A stretch of 64,000 nt of DNA from Lentisphaerota bacterium. GTDB taxonomy: Bacteria; Verrucomicrobiota; Lentisphaeria; Oligosphaerales; JABHEG01. The notes beneath the pieces are model-generated. The model worked only from the letters and a program-made list of their open reading frames with translations. It ran no database searches and was not told the DNA's origin. The stretch lies in contig JABHEG010000003.1 of the NCBI GenBank assembly GCA_018676675.1, positions 26,951 through 90,950 on the forward strand. The letters are read 5' to 3'. How positions within the stretch are numbered: the stretch's first letter is position 1; the number at the start of each line of letters is the position of its first letter. Positions 8,731-17,443 of the stretch are shown piece by piece. The position numbers and the translations under genes were made by a program.

Positions 8731-10335
8731 ATGAAGCGTTCTCATACACGACCAATCAGTCACGCCATGATTGACAGGATCCTGAAGGCCGGTCGGCCGA
8801 TGGCGGTCATCGACGTCGGCACGACGTCAGTCCGGATGTCGATTGCGCAGGTGACTCCGGACGGCGAACTGGAGACGCTGGGGCAGCTTCAGCAGTCAGT
8901 GAGTCTGGGGCGGGCTGTTTTCGCTGACCAGGAGATCGGGCGTGACACGATTGAAGAGTGTGTCAAGTGCTTGAAGAACTTCTGCACGGTTTTGCGGGAG
9001 TACCAGATTCCTCTGGATTCGTCGCGTGTTCGTGCGGTTGCGACCAGCGCGGTTCGCGATGCGCGAAACCGGCAGGCATTTCTTGATCGCGTTTATATCG
9101 GCACGGGGTTGGAGGTGGACGCGATTGACGAGGCCGAAGTGAGCCGTTTCACGTATCTGTGCGTCGCTCCCCTGTTTCAGACAAACGCGTTCCTGCGGGA
9201 GTCGGACGCGCTTCTCGTAGAGGTCGGCGGGGGGAGTACCGAAGTGTTGGCCCTGCGGAATGAACGGGTTCTTTTCTCTGAGGGCTTCCGCCTGGGGTCC
9301 CTCCGCATGCGCCAGACACTTGAGGATTACCGTGCTCCCGCGAGTCGGTTACGTGACATCGTTGAGAATCAGATTCAGCGGACGATGGATCTGATGCGCC
9401 GGCGGGCTCTGAAGATCGAAGGACTCAATCTGATGGCGATGGGGGGGGACACACGCTTTGCGGCATCCCACCTGGTCCCCGATTGGGACAAGCACGAGTT
9501 GCTCCGCCTTCCGGTTGGCAAGCTGGCGGAGTTCACGGACGGGATCCTGAGCCATTCGGTGGACGAGTTGGTTCGGCGATACCACTTGACCTATCCGGAA
9601 GCCGAGACGCTCGGCCCGGCTTTGCTTACCTATGTCCGACTTGCGGAAGCCATGGATCTGAGGCAGGTCCTGATCACGTCTGTCTCGATGCGAGACGGTG
9701 TTTTGGCCGAGATGGCCGGACAGGGCACGTGGACCAGTGCTTTCACGGCACAGATTGTCAATTCGGCGCTGGCTTTGGGAGCGAAGTACAACTTTGATCG
9801 TCCGCACGCCGAGCAGGTGGTGGCTCTGGCCCAGCAGTTCTTTACGGCTCTGCGAAAGGAGCATCGACTGGGGGCTCACCATGAGCTGATCCTGCGTATT
9901 GCGGGTCTGCTTCACGAGATCGGCGTTTTTGTTAGCAATCGGAGTCACCACAAACACTCGATGTACCTGATTCAGAACAGCGAGATCTTCGGCCTCGGTC
10001 AGCGGGATCTTCTGCTTGTCGCCCTCGTCGCGCGTTACCATCGGCGGGCCACTCCGGCCGATTCGCATGAGGGGTACAGCAAGCTGCATCGGGAGGACCG
10101 GATTGTCGTCTCGAAGCTTGCGTCCATTCTGCGGATGGCTGATGCGCTGGACCGTGGACACATGCAGCGAGTCAACGCCCCGGAGGTCAAAACCACGGCG
10201 CGGCAGATGGTCATCACCGTCCGCAATGCTCCGGACTTGACTCTGGAAGCCCTGGCGCTTGATGAGAAGGCAGAGATGTTCCGCGAGGTCTACGGCATGC
10301 AGGCTGTGCTGCGGAAGGAAGGCATGAGGGGCTAG
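8731..10335 (+). CDS. ppx: Ppx/GppA family phosphatase with C-terminal HD domain
   Basis: A 534-residue member of the sugar-kinase/Hsp70/actin fold that hydrolyses inorganic polyphosphate from the chain end and/or pppGpp to ppGpp. The phosphate-1 loop is DVGTTS (28-33), the phosphate-2 loop VEVGGGST (about 163-170). A C-terminal HD-type domain has LLHEIGVF (about 392) and HHKHSMYLI. The ATG follows AGGAAGGA. It ends five bases before ppk1, so the two opposing activities (synthesis and hydrolysis of polyphosphate) are cotranscribed. The downstream HD-CHAD protein carries a related HD region, suggesting domain sharing within the operon. Confidence 0.88.
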   Translation: MKRSHTRPISHAMIDRILKAGRPMAVIDVGTTSVRMSIAQVTPDGELETLGQLQQSVSLGRAVFADQEIGRDTIEECVKCLKNFCTVLREYQIPLDSSRVRAVATSAVRDARNRQAFLDRVYIGTGLEVDAIDEAEVSRFTYLCVAPLFQTNAFLRESDALLVEVGGGSTEVLALRNERVLFSEGFRLGSLRMRQTLEDYRAPASRLRDIVENQIQRTMDLMRRRALKIEGLNLMAMGGDTRFAASHLVPDWDKHELLRLPVGKLAEFTDGILSHSVDELVRRYHLTYPEAETLGPALLTYVRLAEAMDLRQVLITSVSMRDGVLAEMAGQGTWTSAFTAQIVNSALALGAKYNFDRPHAEQVVALAQQFFTALRKEHRLGAHHELILRIAGLLHEIGVFVSNRSHHKHSMYLIQNSEIFGLGQRDLLLVALVARYHRRATPADSHEGYSKLHREDRIVVSKLASILRMADALDRGHMQRVNAPEVKTTARQMVITVRNAPDLTLEALALDEKAEMFREVYGMQAVLRKEGMRG

Positions 10336-10340
10336 TTTAC

Positions 10341-12455
10341 ATGGATGCCAAATACGCCAACTACATCAATCGTGAACTCAGTTGGCTGGAGTTCAATCAT
10401 CGCGTCCTTGAGGAGGGGATGGACCCGACTGTTCCGTTGCTGGAACGTCTCAAGTTCCTGGCCATTACGGACTCCAACCTGAACGAGTTCTTCATGGTTC
10501 GCGTTGGCGGCCTTCGCTTGCTTGCAGACCAAGGCGTTGTGCGACGGGATGCCACCGGGCTGTCTCCCGCGGAGCAGCTCGAGCTGATCCATCGGCGAAC
10601 GCACCGAATGGTTGAGGATGCGCAGGATATCTACCTCCGTGAGGTGGAACCCAGGCTCGCGGCAACCGGTGTTCAACGGACGCGCCCGAACGAGTTGACA
10701 GATGTCCAGATCCGTTATCTTGGTCAGCTTTTCGATCAGGAAACCGCCGCTGTCGTCACGCCGATGGCAGTGAGATCCGTCCGGCAGTTCCCCTTGCTGA
10801 AAGGTCTGGCGCTCCATCTTGCCGTCCGCCTTCGTCCTCAGGAGGGAACGCGCCGAACGCGCATTGCCGTGATGCCGCTGGGGGCTGTTCTCGATCGCTT
10901 CATCACTCTCCCGGGGCGCGCTGGATTGCAGTATGTGTTGCTGGAGGATGTCGTTTTGCTGTTCATCGACCGCCTCTTTCCCGGGGAGCGTGTTGCGGAG
11001 AGCGTTGTTTTCCGGATCACGCGCAATGCTGACATGAGTGTCGAGGAAGATGGTGTCGCTGACCTTCTCTCAGGTATGCAGGCTGTACTCAATGCCCGAA
11101 AAAGCAGTGGCTGCGTGCGTCTGGAGATCCAGCGAGGTGTTTCCCGAACGATGCTGAGTTTTCTCCAGAGAGCGCTGCACGTTTCGGAAGATGAGACGTA
11201 TTGCCTGGCTGGCCCCCTGGACCTCGCAGCATTCATGGAACTGGCCACGATGGAGGGATTCCCCGGCCAGAAGTACCCGGAGTGGGTCCCCCAGGCATCG
11301 CCATTGGTAGACCCCAAGAGCAGCATGTTCGATGTACTCGCCAGGCAGGATGTGCTGTTGTCTCATCCCTTCGACACGTTCAAGCCTGTCCTCAGGCTGA
11401 TTGATGAAGCGGCGGACGATCCCGACGTACTGGCCATCAAGCAGACTCTGTACCGAACCAGCCGCAAGAGCCCGGTGATCGAGGCACTGAAGCGGGCAGC
11501 GGCAAACGGGAAGTATGTGACGGTGGCTGTCGAACTCAAGGCGCGTTTTGATGAGGCCAGGAACATCGGTTGGGCCAAGAAGCTGGAGGAGGAAGGTGTT
11601 CAAGTCATCTACGGGGTCAAAGGCCTCAAAACGCACTCGAAGATCCTGGTCATCGTGCGGCGTGAGTCCCGCGGCATCGTGCGTTACATGCATTTTGGTA
11701 CGGGGAATTACAACGAAGCCACGGCCCGCCTCTACTGTGATATCAGCTACCTCACAAGCGATGCGGACCTCGGGGCCGACGCCTCGTCTTTCTTCAATGC
11801 CATCTGCGGCTTCTCGGCGCCACAGCAATTGCTCAAGCTTGCGGTTGCGCCCATTGGGCTGCGCGAGAAGATCGTCGAGTTGATCGAGGATGAGACTGAG
11901 CGAAGCCGGCAAGGGCAGGAGGGGACGATTAGGGCAAAGATGAATTCTCTGGCTGATGAGACGATCATCAATGCCCTGTACCGGGCGTCTCAAGCGGGCG
12001 TTCAGGTGTTCCTGAACGTCAGAGGTATATGCTGCCTCCGCCCCGGTATTGCCGGCCTGAGTGAGAACATCCGGGTGACCAGCATCGTTGATCGGTTCCT
12101 CGAACACAGCCGACTGTTCTATTTCCGTCACGGTGGAGAGGAGCGTGTTTACATCTCAAGCGCGGACTGGATGCCGCGCAATCTTGACCGACGGGTCGAG
12201 CTTCTCGTGCCCATCGACGATGACGCGAGCAGGAAGGAGTTGATCCGGGTGCTTGGTGTTTACTCTGCGGACACTGTGAAAGCGCGGATTCTGCTCCCGG
12301 ACGGGCGATATGAACGCGTTCAGCCTGACCCAGGGGCAGCGAGTGTGCGGAGCCAGCAGGCTCTCTACACAAGCTCCTGCGAGAGGATTGCCCACATGCA
12401 ACAGGCTCGTCGTACGGCATTCGAGCCACACCTTCCCGCTGACACGCAGGAGTAG
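10341..12455 (+). CDS. ppk1: Polyphosphate kinase 1
   Basis: A 704-residue protein of the normal Ppk1 length. It starts with the N-terminal signature NRELSWLEFNHRVLEE. The catalytic half carries LKTHSKILVI (His about 431, the residue autophosphorylated in E. coli Ppk), YMHFGTGNYNEATARLY, and FLEHSRLFYF with SSADWMPRNLDRRVELL, which holds the second conserved His. It polymerises the ATP gamma-phosphate into long polyphosphate, usually at the inner membrane or in granules. A GAGGGG sequence inside the end of ppx serves as ribosome site, consistent with coupling. All catalytic residues I can place are present. Confidence 0.95.
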   Translation: MDAKYANYINRELSWLEFNHRVLEEGMDPTVPLLERLKFLAITDSNLNEFFMVRVGGLRLLADQGVVRRDATGLSPAEQLELIHRRTHRMVEDAQDIYLREVEPRLAATGVQRTRPNELTDVQIRYLGQLFDQETAAVVTPMAVRSVRQFPLLKGLALHLAVRLRPQEGTRRTRIAVMPLGAVLDRFITLPGRAGLQYVLLEDVVLLFIDRLFPGERVAESVVFRITRNADMSVEEDGVADLLSGMQAVLNARKSSGCVRLEIQRGVSRTMLSFLQRALHVSEDETYCLAGPLDLAAFMELATMEGFPGQKYPEWVPQASPLVDPKSSMFDVLARQDVLLSHPFDTFKPVLRLIDEAADDPDVLAIKQTLYRTSRKSPVIEALKRAAANGKYVTVAVELKARFDEARNIGWAKKLEEEGVQVIYGVKGLKTHSKILVIVRRESRGIVRYMHFGTGNYNEATARLYCDISYLTSDADLGADASSFFNAICGFSAPQQLLKLAVAPIGLREKIVELIEDETERSRQGQEGTIRAKMNSLADETIINALYRASQAGVQVFLNVRGICCLRPGIAGLSENIRVTSIVDRFLEHSRLFYFRHGGEERVYISSADWMPRNLDRRVELLVPIDDDASRKELIRVLGVYSADTVKARILLPDGRYERVQPDPGAASVRSQQALYTSSCERIAHMQQARRTAFEPHLPADTQE

Positions 12456-12464
12456 TTACCTGCG

Positions 12465-13946
12465 ATGTCATCTCTCACGATCGACCGCCTTTGCCGCCGA
12501 TTCCGGAACGAGGACCCACACACGCTGCACGTGGCCCGGCTGGGACTCGACCTCTTTGACCGAGTGGGTGGAGCCCTGGGGCTTCCTGACACGGCTCGAT
12601 CAACTCTTGAGGTCGCCTGTCGTCTGCACGATCTGGGTTACTCGGTCAGGCCGACCGACCATGCCCGGGCAAGCGCAGACCTATTGCTTACGCATGGAGT
12701 CGACGGGATCAGTTCCAGTGAGGTGGCCGTTGTCGCGGGAGCGATTCTGCTCCATGGCGGGAAGTGCCGGAGAGCCTTGTCTGTTCCCCTTGTTGCCGAC
12801 AGTCCATCACGCGAGCTGATTCTGCAGTTGGGGGCCCTCCTGCGTGTTGCGGACGGGCTGGATCACGGGCATATCCAGAACGCATCGATTGTGAGTGCTC
12901 GTTGTGTCGACGATGGTGTCCACGTGGAGGTGGCAGGGCAGGGCTACTCCGGGAACGTCCCCTGGGCTTCCCGCAAAGCTGATCTGTGGCAGATTGCGTT
13001 TGGCGGGCGTCTTACCATCGAGGATGTGGAGCCACCTGGCTCTCCTGGGATCTCGTTCGAAGGGATTGTCCGTTCGGGGGACGGCGAACTGGAGGGAGTC
13101 CGGCGTCTGCTTTACTCCCAGTTCCGAGCGATGGACGAAAACCGGGCCGGAGCGATTGCGGCTCTCTCTCCCGTGCCTCTGCATGATTTGCGTGTGGCGA
13201 ACCGACGGTTCAGAGCGGCCATCCGCCTGTTCCGTCGGCAGTTGGCTCCCCTGGCGGCGAATGAACTGAGTGAACGATTCTCAACCATAGCGGACGGGCT
13301 GGGGGAGGCCCGGGATTTGGACGTCTGGCTGACCTTCCTGAGGAATCTAAAGGCGAACGCACGGATGGCGTCCACCGGCCGTTGGGAGGCCTTTCTGGAT
13401 GGCCAGGAGAGCAGGCGCAGGAAGAGCGCCCTGAGATTGGGCGCTGCTCTCGAGAGCAGTGACTCAATCCGGGTGATGCAAGACGCTGCCTTTCTGCTTC
13501 GGGTAATCCTGCCGGAACGGCTTCGGGAATGTGCCAGTCCGCCGATTTCTCCATTTCTGGCACGCAACCTGAGGCGCGTGTTGAAGCGTTTGAGGTTGGC
13601 TGAAAAGGGTGTCAAGCGAGGCGATGCGGAGGGAATGCATGGCTTGCGGAAGAAGGTGCGTCGGTACCGCTATTGGGCTGAGTTTGCTGCCCCGATCCTG
13701 GGTGATGAGGTGCAGGAGTTGGTTCGGAGGCTGAAGTGCGTCGCCGATGCCCTGGGCGACATCCATGACGCTGATGTCCATTCCGAGATGCTGGTCGGGA
13801 CGGGAAAGGTGGTTCAGCGCGGATTGCGGAAGGCTCTCAAGGTGGAACGTCGGCAGGCCGTGCATCTGTTTTCCGAAGCCTGGGGCCGACTGCAGGACAG
13901 GCCGTTCCGAAGAGCACTCAAGCGCGCACTCAGGGAACGCATGTAG
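12465..13946 (+). CDS. HD domain-CHAD domain fusion protein, polyphosphate-associated
   Basis: A 493-residue protein. Residues about 20-180 form an HD-like region (ACRLHDLGYSV, then LRVADGLDHGHIQ) resembling the C-terminal HD part of the Ppx/GppA protein two genes upstream. Residues about 210-485 form a CHAD domain, a helical bundle rich in conserved Arg/Lys/His (VHDLRVANRRFRAAIRLF-like segment at about 230, then HGLRKKVRRYRYW). CHAD domains bind polyphosphate and localise to polyphosphate granules. The gene starts ten bases after ppk1 with AGGAG upstream. In context it is probably a granule-associated protein; whether the HD part hydrolyses a nucleotide or polyphosphate is unknown. Confidence 0.85.
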   Translation: MSSLTIDRLCRRFRNEDPHTLHVARLGLDLFDRVGGALGLPDTARSTLEVACRLHDLGYSVRPTDHARASADLLLTHGVDGISSSEVAVVAGAILLHGGKCRRALSVPLVADSPSRELILQLGALLRVADGLDHGHIQNASIVSARCVDDGVHVEVAGQGYSGNVPWASRKADLWQIAFGGRLTIEDVEPPGSPGISFEGIVRSGDGELEGVRRLLYSQFRAMDENRAGAIAALSPVPLHDLRVANRRFRAAIRLFRRQLAPLAANELSERFSTIADGLGEARDLDVWLTFLRNLKANARMASTGRWEAFLDGQESRRRKSALRLGAALESSDSIRVMQDAAFLLRVILPERLRECASPPISPFLARNLRRVLKRLRLAEKGVKRGDAEGMHGLRKKVRRYRYWAEFAAPILGDEVQELVRRLKCVADALGDIHDADVHSEMLVGTGKVVQRGLRKALKVERRQAVHLFSEAWGRLQDRPFRRALKRALRERM

Positions 13947-13957
13947 AGGAGCGAGGG

Positions 13958-14005
13958 ATGTTTTACCTCGTCAGGCACGGTATTGGTGAGCATGCGAGCC
14001 GCATG
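13958..14005 (+). pseudogene. sixA: Truncated 5' end of a sixA-type histidine phosphatase gene
   Basis: Eleven bases after the HD-CHAD stop, an ATG with GAGGAGCGAGG upstream begins MFYLVRHGIGEHASR, the N-terminus of SixA-like phosphohistidine phosphatases with the catalytic RHG at residues 6-8. Family resemblance stops after about 15 residues. The frame runs on to 14257, but only as antisense of the DUF763 gene, whose stop codon is at 14007-14009. SixA genes commonly sit with CHAD, ppk and ppx genes, so this is most simply the stump of the operon's last gene cut at a rearrangement junction near 13,990-14,006. Confidence 0.65.
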
Positions 14006-14006
14006 A

Positions 14007-15161
14007 CTACCGTGGTCGCAACGCGGCCAACCGGCGCAGAGCATCCGAGCGATCACTGTCGCCGATTCGTGCTCGACGCAGTGCTTCCAGCAAGACCTCG
14101 ATGCTCTGGTCGTAGGTGGTTCGGTCCACTGGGAAGGGCGTTCCGTCTTTTCCCCCATGCGCGTACGAGTAGTCGGCCCACTTTCGGGTGTCCTCCGTCG
14201 GCGCGTCCGGCTGTGGAGCACCGAGGTCACGGTGTGAGGCGGGGGCGTTGTGGATGACCTCCGCAAGCAGGGAGAGAGCTCGGATTGTGGCGGGCCCCAC
14301 ACCTTTCGTCCCAAGGAGTGTCTCGAAATCCTGGGGACACCGCTCGTGCGCCGTGCGCAGAACCCGGTGCAGTTGCTTGACGTTCACGTCGGTTGGCAAG
14401 ACTCGATGGTGATTCGGGGCGAACAGCGTCGGCCCTTCCGTGAGGCGGGCGACCTCACGCAGGACGCTTTCTACGGGTTCGCGCACGAGTGACGCGCTTG
14501 CCTCGCGGTTCTGGTCGGCTTCCTCAGCGACCATGTTCAGGAGACCAGGAAGAAATGGCTGCCGGGGTTGGGATGGGGTCGAGTTGTGGACACCCGCGTG
14601 GGGCTCGCAGACGAAATCCGTGACGCTCTTCCCCAGCCAGTGGTAACGCCTTGCCGCGCCCGCGTTCTCGTTCATCCCCTGCTGGACGACGCACCAGGCT
14701 CCTGCAGGCGTGAAGAAGATCATGTGGGCGTAGATCTGGTAGGAATCGAGCACTGCGGCCGAGTCGACTTTGGCGCTCATACGTGATGCGTAGATCAGGC
14801 GTTCCCCTTCCGTGATCCCATGTCGACTGGCGAGTTCGGCGATTTGCTGCGGGGTCTTTCGGCTGGTCGCACCTTTCCCGCCCGCGGCAAGAATGCCGAG
14901 ATCGTTGCCGAGCCGCTTCTGGGCATCGCGAAGCGCACCGCAGGTCACGGTTGTCAGGCCCGAACTGTGCCAGTCGAAGCCAAGGACGCAGCCGAAGGCC
15001 TGGAACCACCATGGGTCGGCCAGACGACGCAGCATTTCCTCGGGGCCGTACTCTTCGACAATCGTCATCGTGACGGCGCCGGCGAGATGGGACATCCGTT
15101 TGAACAGCCAGGCGGGGGCTTTGCCGCCATGCAGAGGAAGATGGGCGATTCGGCGTTGCAT
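14007..15161 (-). CDS. DUF763 domain-containing protein
   Basis: A 384-residue protein matching the DUF763 family known from archaea and some bacteria. The hallmark start PLHGGKAPAWLFKRMSHLA is at about residues 8-26. DPWWFQAFGCVLGFDWHSSG (about 49-68) and KVDSAAVLDSYQIYAHMIFF are also characteristic. A helix-hairpin-helix-like segment TKGVGPATIRALSLLAEVI near residues 287-305 suggests nucleic-acid contact. The biochemical function is not established. Its 3' end abuts the sixA stub, so it probably arrived at, or was joined to, the polyphosphate operon by rearrangement. The ribosome site at the start is weak. Confidence 0.8.
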   Translation of the reverse strand: MQRRIAHLPLHGGKAPAWLFKRMSHLAGAVTMTIVEEYGPEEMLRRLADPWWFQAFGCVLGFDWHSSGLTTVTCGALRDAQKRLGNDLGILAAGGKGATSRKTPQQIAELASRHGITEGERLIYASRMSAKVDSAAVLDSYQIYAHMIFFTPAGAWCVVQQGMNENAGAARRYHWLGKSVTDFVCEPHAGVHNSTPSQPRQPFLPGLLNMVAEEADQNREASASLVREPVESVLREVARLTEGPTLFAPNHHRVLPTDVNVKQLHRVLRTAHERCPQDFETLLGTKGVGPATIRALSLLAEVIHNAPASHRDLGAPQPDAPTEDTRKWADYSYAHGGKDGTPFPVDRTTYDQSIEVLLEALRRARIGDSDRSDALRRLAALRPR

Positions 15162-15188
15162 TGTGACGTGTCAGGACCGAGAGGGAGC

Positions 15189-16163
15189 TCAGACTTGCGG
15201 GACTGTCTGGGGCTGTGGGAACATGTTGTCCAAGGCGGCGATGACGTCATCGGAGAGCTCGAGATCCACGGCTTTCAGGTTCTGTTCAAGCTGCGCCGTT
15301 GATGTCGTTCCCAGGATAACGCTGCTCACGCTCGGTTTGCGCAGACACCAGGCGATTGCCAGTTCGGCTGCTCCGACTCCCATCTGCTCAGCCAGCGAGA
15401 CGAGTTCCTGGGCTTTGCGCTTATTCTCCTCGGTCCAATACATGGCTTTGATGACACTGTTCTTCGTGGGGTCGGCCGCCCGTGTCCCCTGGGCGGCTTC
15501 TTCCCCGGGTTTGTACTTGCCGGTCAGCATGCCATGGGCCAGAGGGGAAAAAACGACGTTCCCGATTCCCTCGTTGTCCGTGGTTGGGTACAGCAACGTC
15601 TCGGGATACCGGTAAAGCAGGCTGTACCGCGGCTGGCTCACCGCCATCGGTCTGGCGTTCAGCTCGCGGGCGACAGCATTGGCTTTGACGATGAGGGGGG
15701 CAGGCCATTCGCTGATACCCCAGTAGAGGATCTTCCCTGCCCGTGCCAGATCTTCCATTGCCCTGACCGTTTCCTCGAGTGGCGTGTCTGCATCGGGGCG
15801 GTGGCACATGTAGACATCGACATAGTCCATGCCCAGGCGCTGTAGACTGGCGTCACACTGTTCACGAATGTGTTTTGCCGAGAGCCCGAGGTCGTTGGGG
15901 CCATCCCCCATCGGCGCCCACACTTTGGTCAGGATGAAGAGGTCGGATCGTGGCAGCTCAGCCAGATGTCGGCCCAGAACACGCTCGGCTTCCCCTCTGG
16001 CGTAGGCATTGGCCGTGTCGAAGTAGTTGACCCCACGGTCGTAAGCCGTTCGTATTGTCTCTCGCGATGTGTCCTCGTCGCAGCCAAAGCCGATTGTGAG
16101 GTAGCTGCCCAGTCCGAGACAGCTCACTTTCGGGCCCCATCTTCCCAGTTTGCGGTACTTCAT
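15189..16163 (-). CDS. Aldo/keto reductase (Kv-beta/YghZ-like)
   Basis: A 324-residue NADPH-dependent oxidoreductase of the TIM-barrel AKR superfamily. Start ATG 16163 gives MKYRKLGRWGPKVSCLGLG, the normal N-terminus of the family, although the frame is open to 16229. The catalytic tetrad is visible: Asp and Tyr in FDTANAY (about 48-54), Lys in FILTKVW and His in YMCHRPD. The C-terminal NADP-binding part is SVILGTTSTAQLEQNL. Likely substrates are sugar-derived or xenobiotic aldehydes and ketones. A Gfo/Idh/MocA gene ends 62 bases upstream on the same strand, so the two probably act in one sugar-modification route. Confidence 0.88.
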   Translation of the reverse strand: MKYRKLGRWGPKVSCLGLGSYLTIGFGCDEDTSRETIRTAYDRGVNYFDTANAYARGEAERVLGRHLAELPRSDLFILTKVWAPMGDGPNDLGLSAKHIREQCDASLQRLGMDYVDVYMCHRPDADTPLEETVRAMEDLARAGKILYWGISEWPAPLIVKANAVARELNARPMAVSQPRYSLLYRYPETLLYPTTDNEGIGNVVFSPLAHGMLTGKYKPGEEAAQGTRAADPTKNSVIKAMYWTEENKRKAQELVSLAEQMGVGAAELAIAWCLRKPSVSSVILGTTSTAQLEQNLKAVDLELSDDVIAALDNMFPQPQTVPQV

Positions 16164-16225
16164 GACTTCACGCTCGTTTGCGTCCGTCAGGTGTTTCCGA
16201 ATTGAGCAGGACGGGGGCGTGGCGT

Positions 16226-17212
16226 TCAAGTCAGCTTGACATCATGCCCTGTCCTGGCCGACTCGACGGCCGCGTTGATGATTCGCAGTACGCCAACCAT
16301 GTCATCGATGGTTGCCGGTGGGGGGCGCCCTTCGTGGAAGCGTGTGAGCACATCCTCCACGTAATTGAGCGCCGGGAGGGCTTCCGGCCGGGCCACGTCA
16401 AGCTCTGTCCCGTCTCGGAACATGATCGTGCCCTTCTCGAAGTCGTTCGTTGTAATGAATGCGCTATCCGTGCACAGGCTGAAGAGGCGGTCGTAGCGTG
16501 AGCCGGGGCAGACATAACCGACTTCCAGGGTGGCGACGGCGCCGTTGGAGAAGGAGAGGCTGACCGTAGAGAAGTCGCTGATGTCGAGGCCGTGCAGGAG
16601 GTCGCTGGAGCGACAGAAAACGCTAGCGACCGGTGCTCCCACCAAAAGCAAGGCAAGGTCGATGACGTGGGGACCGAAATTGAAGAGAGGACCTCCGCCA
16701 GCTCGTTCGGGATCGAGAACCCATGGGACGTTCCAGTTGCAGTAGCGGACCGGATCGCCTGCCAGGAGACGATGCGTATGGTAGGTCACACGCCCCAGGC
16801 GTCCCTCCTGTTTGAGACGGCGCAGCTCGCGACTCAGGCGGTAACCTCGCGTGACCAGATCGACACCCGCGAATACGCCGCGCTCCCTGGCTTTCTTCGC
16901 CACATGGTCCAGGGCCTGCCAGTCCGTGCCCATCGGCTTCTCCATGACAAATGGCGTTCCGCTGTCGACCAGGCGCTCTGCGAGGCGTGTCATGTCGGCA
17001 TGGACAGCGTGGGCGAAGACGAAGTCAGGCTTCTCGTTCTCGATCAGTTGCATTGCGCAGGGATAGGCTCTGCAACCGATGTCACGAGCCCGTTCCGCGG
17101 CGATATCCTGGTCAGCGTCAGACACGGCCACGATCTCTTGTCGCACGTCCTGTAGTCCGCGAACGTACTGGGCGGCATGCCAATGGCTGATCCCGAGAAT
17201 GGCAATCCGCAT
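16226..17212 (-). CDS. Gfo/Idh/MocA family oxidoreductase
   Basis: A 328-residue NAD(P)-dependent dehydrogenase. ATG 17212 is preceded by CAGGAG and begins MRIAILGISHWHAAQYVRG, a Rossmann start in which the usual G-x-G-x-x-G is degenerate (GISHWH). The family Glu-Lys-Pro is present in VMEKPMGTDW (about 89-98). A C-terminal alpha/beta domain includes GGGPLFNFGPHVIDLALLL, with the conserved His in the catalytic region. It probably oxidises or reduces a sugar or cyclitol derivative. The nearby aldo/keto reductase suggests a two-step conversion. The 231-base gap upstream shows no other gene. Confidence 0.85.
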   Translation of the reverse strand: MRIAILGISHWHAAQYVRGLQDVRQEIVAVSDADQDIAAERARDIGCRAYPCAMQLIENEKPDFVFAHAVHADMTRLAERLVDSGTPFVMEKPMGTDWQALDHVAKKARERGVFAGVDLVTRGYRLSRELRRLKQEGRLGRVTYHTHRLLAGDPVRYCNWNVPWVLDPERAGGGPLFNFGPHVIDLALLLVGAPVASVFCRSSDLLHGLDISDFSTVSLSFSNGAVATLEVGYVCPGSRYDRLFSLCTDSAFITTNDFEKGTIMFRDGTELDVARPEALPALNYVEDVLTRFHEGRPPPATIDDMVGVLRIINAAVESARTGHDVKLT

Positions 17213-17443
17213 GAGATATGGCTCCTGCTGATGGTCGACCCAAGGACGTTGGCAACAAAATGCCGGACGCCCGCTCAACATGTCCGCACGGCTCTCTTGC
17301 TATCGGGGTGGAGCAGTGCGGGTAACGCAGGAAGGATAGAGGGACAGAGCGAGAAGTCAACCCTGGAGAAGACGGCGCCTCGTTCAGGTGGGGCGCGCAT
17401 GTCTTGGGGCCATGGGGCTCACATCAACGGATGCTCAGAATCG

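Noticed and set aside
11070..12131. Minus-strand open frame (353 codons)
   Set aside because: It is entirely antisense to ppk1, which is unambiguous.
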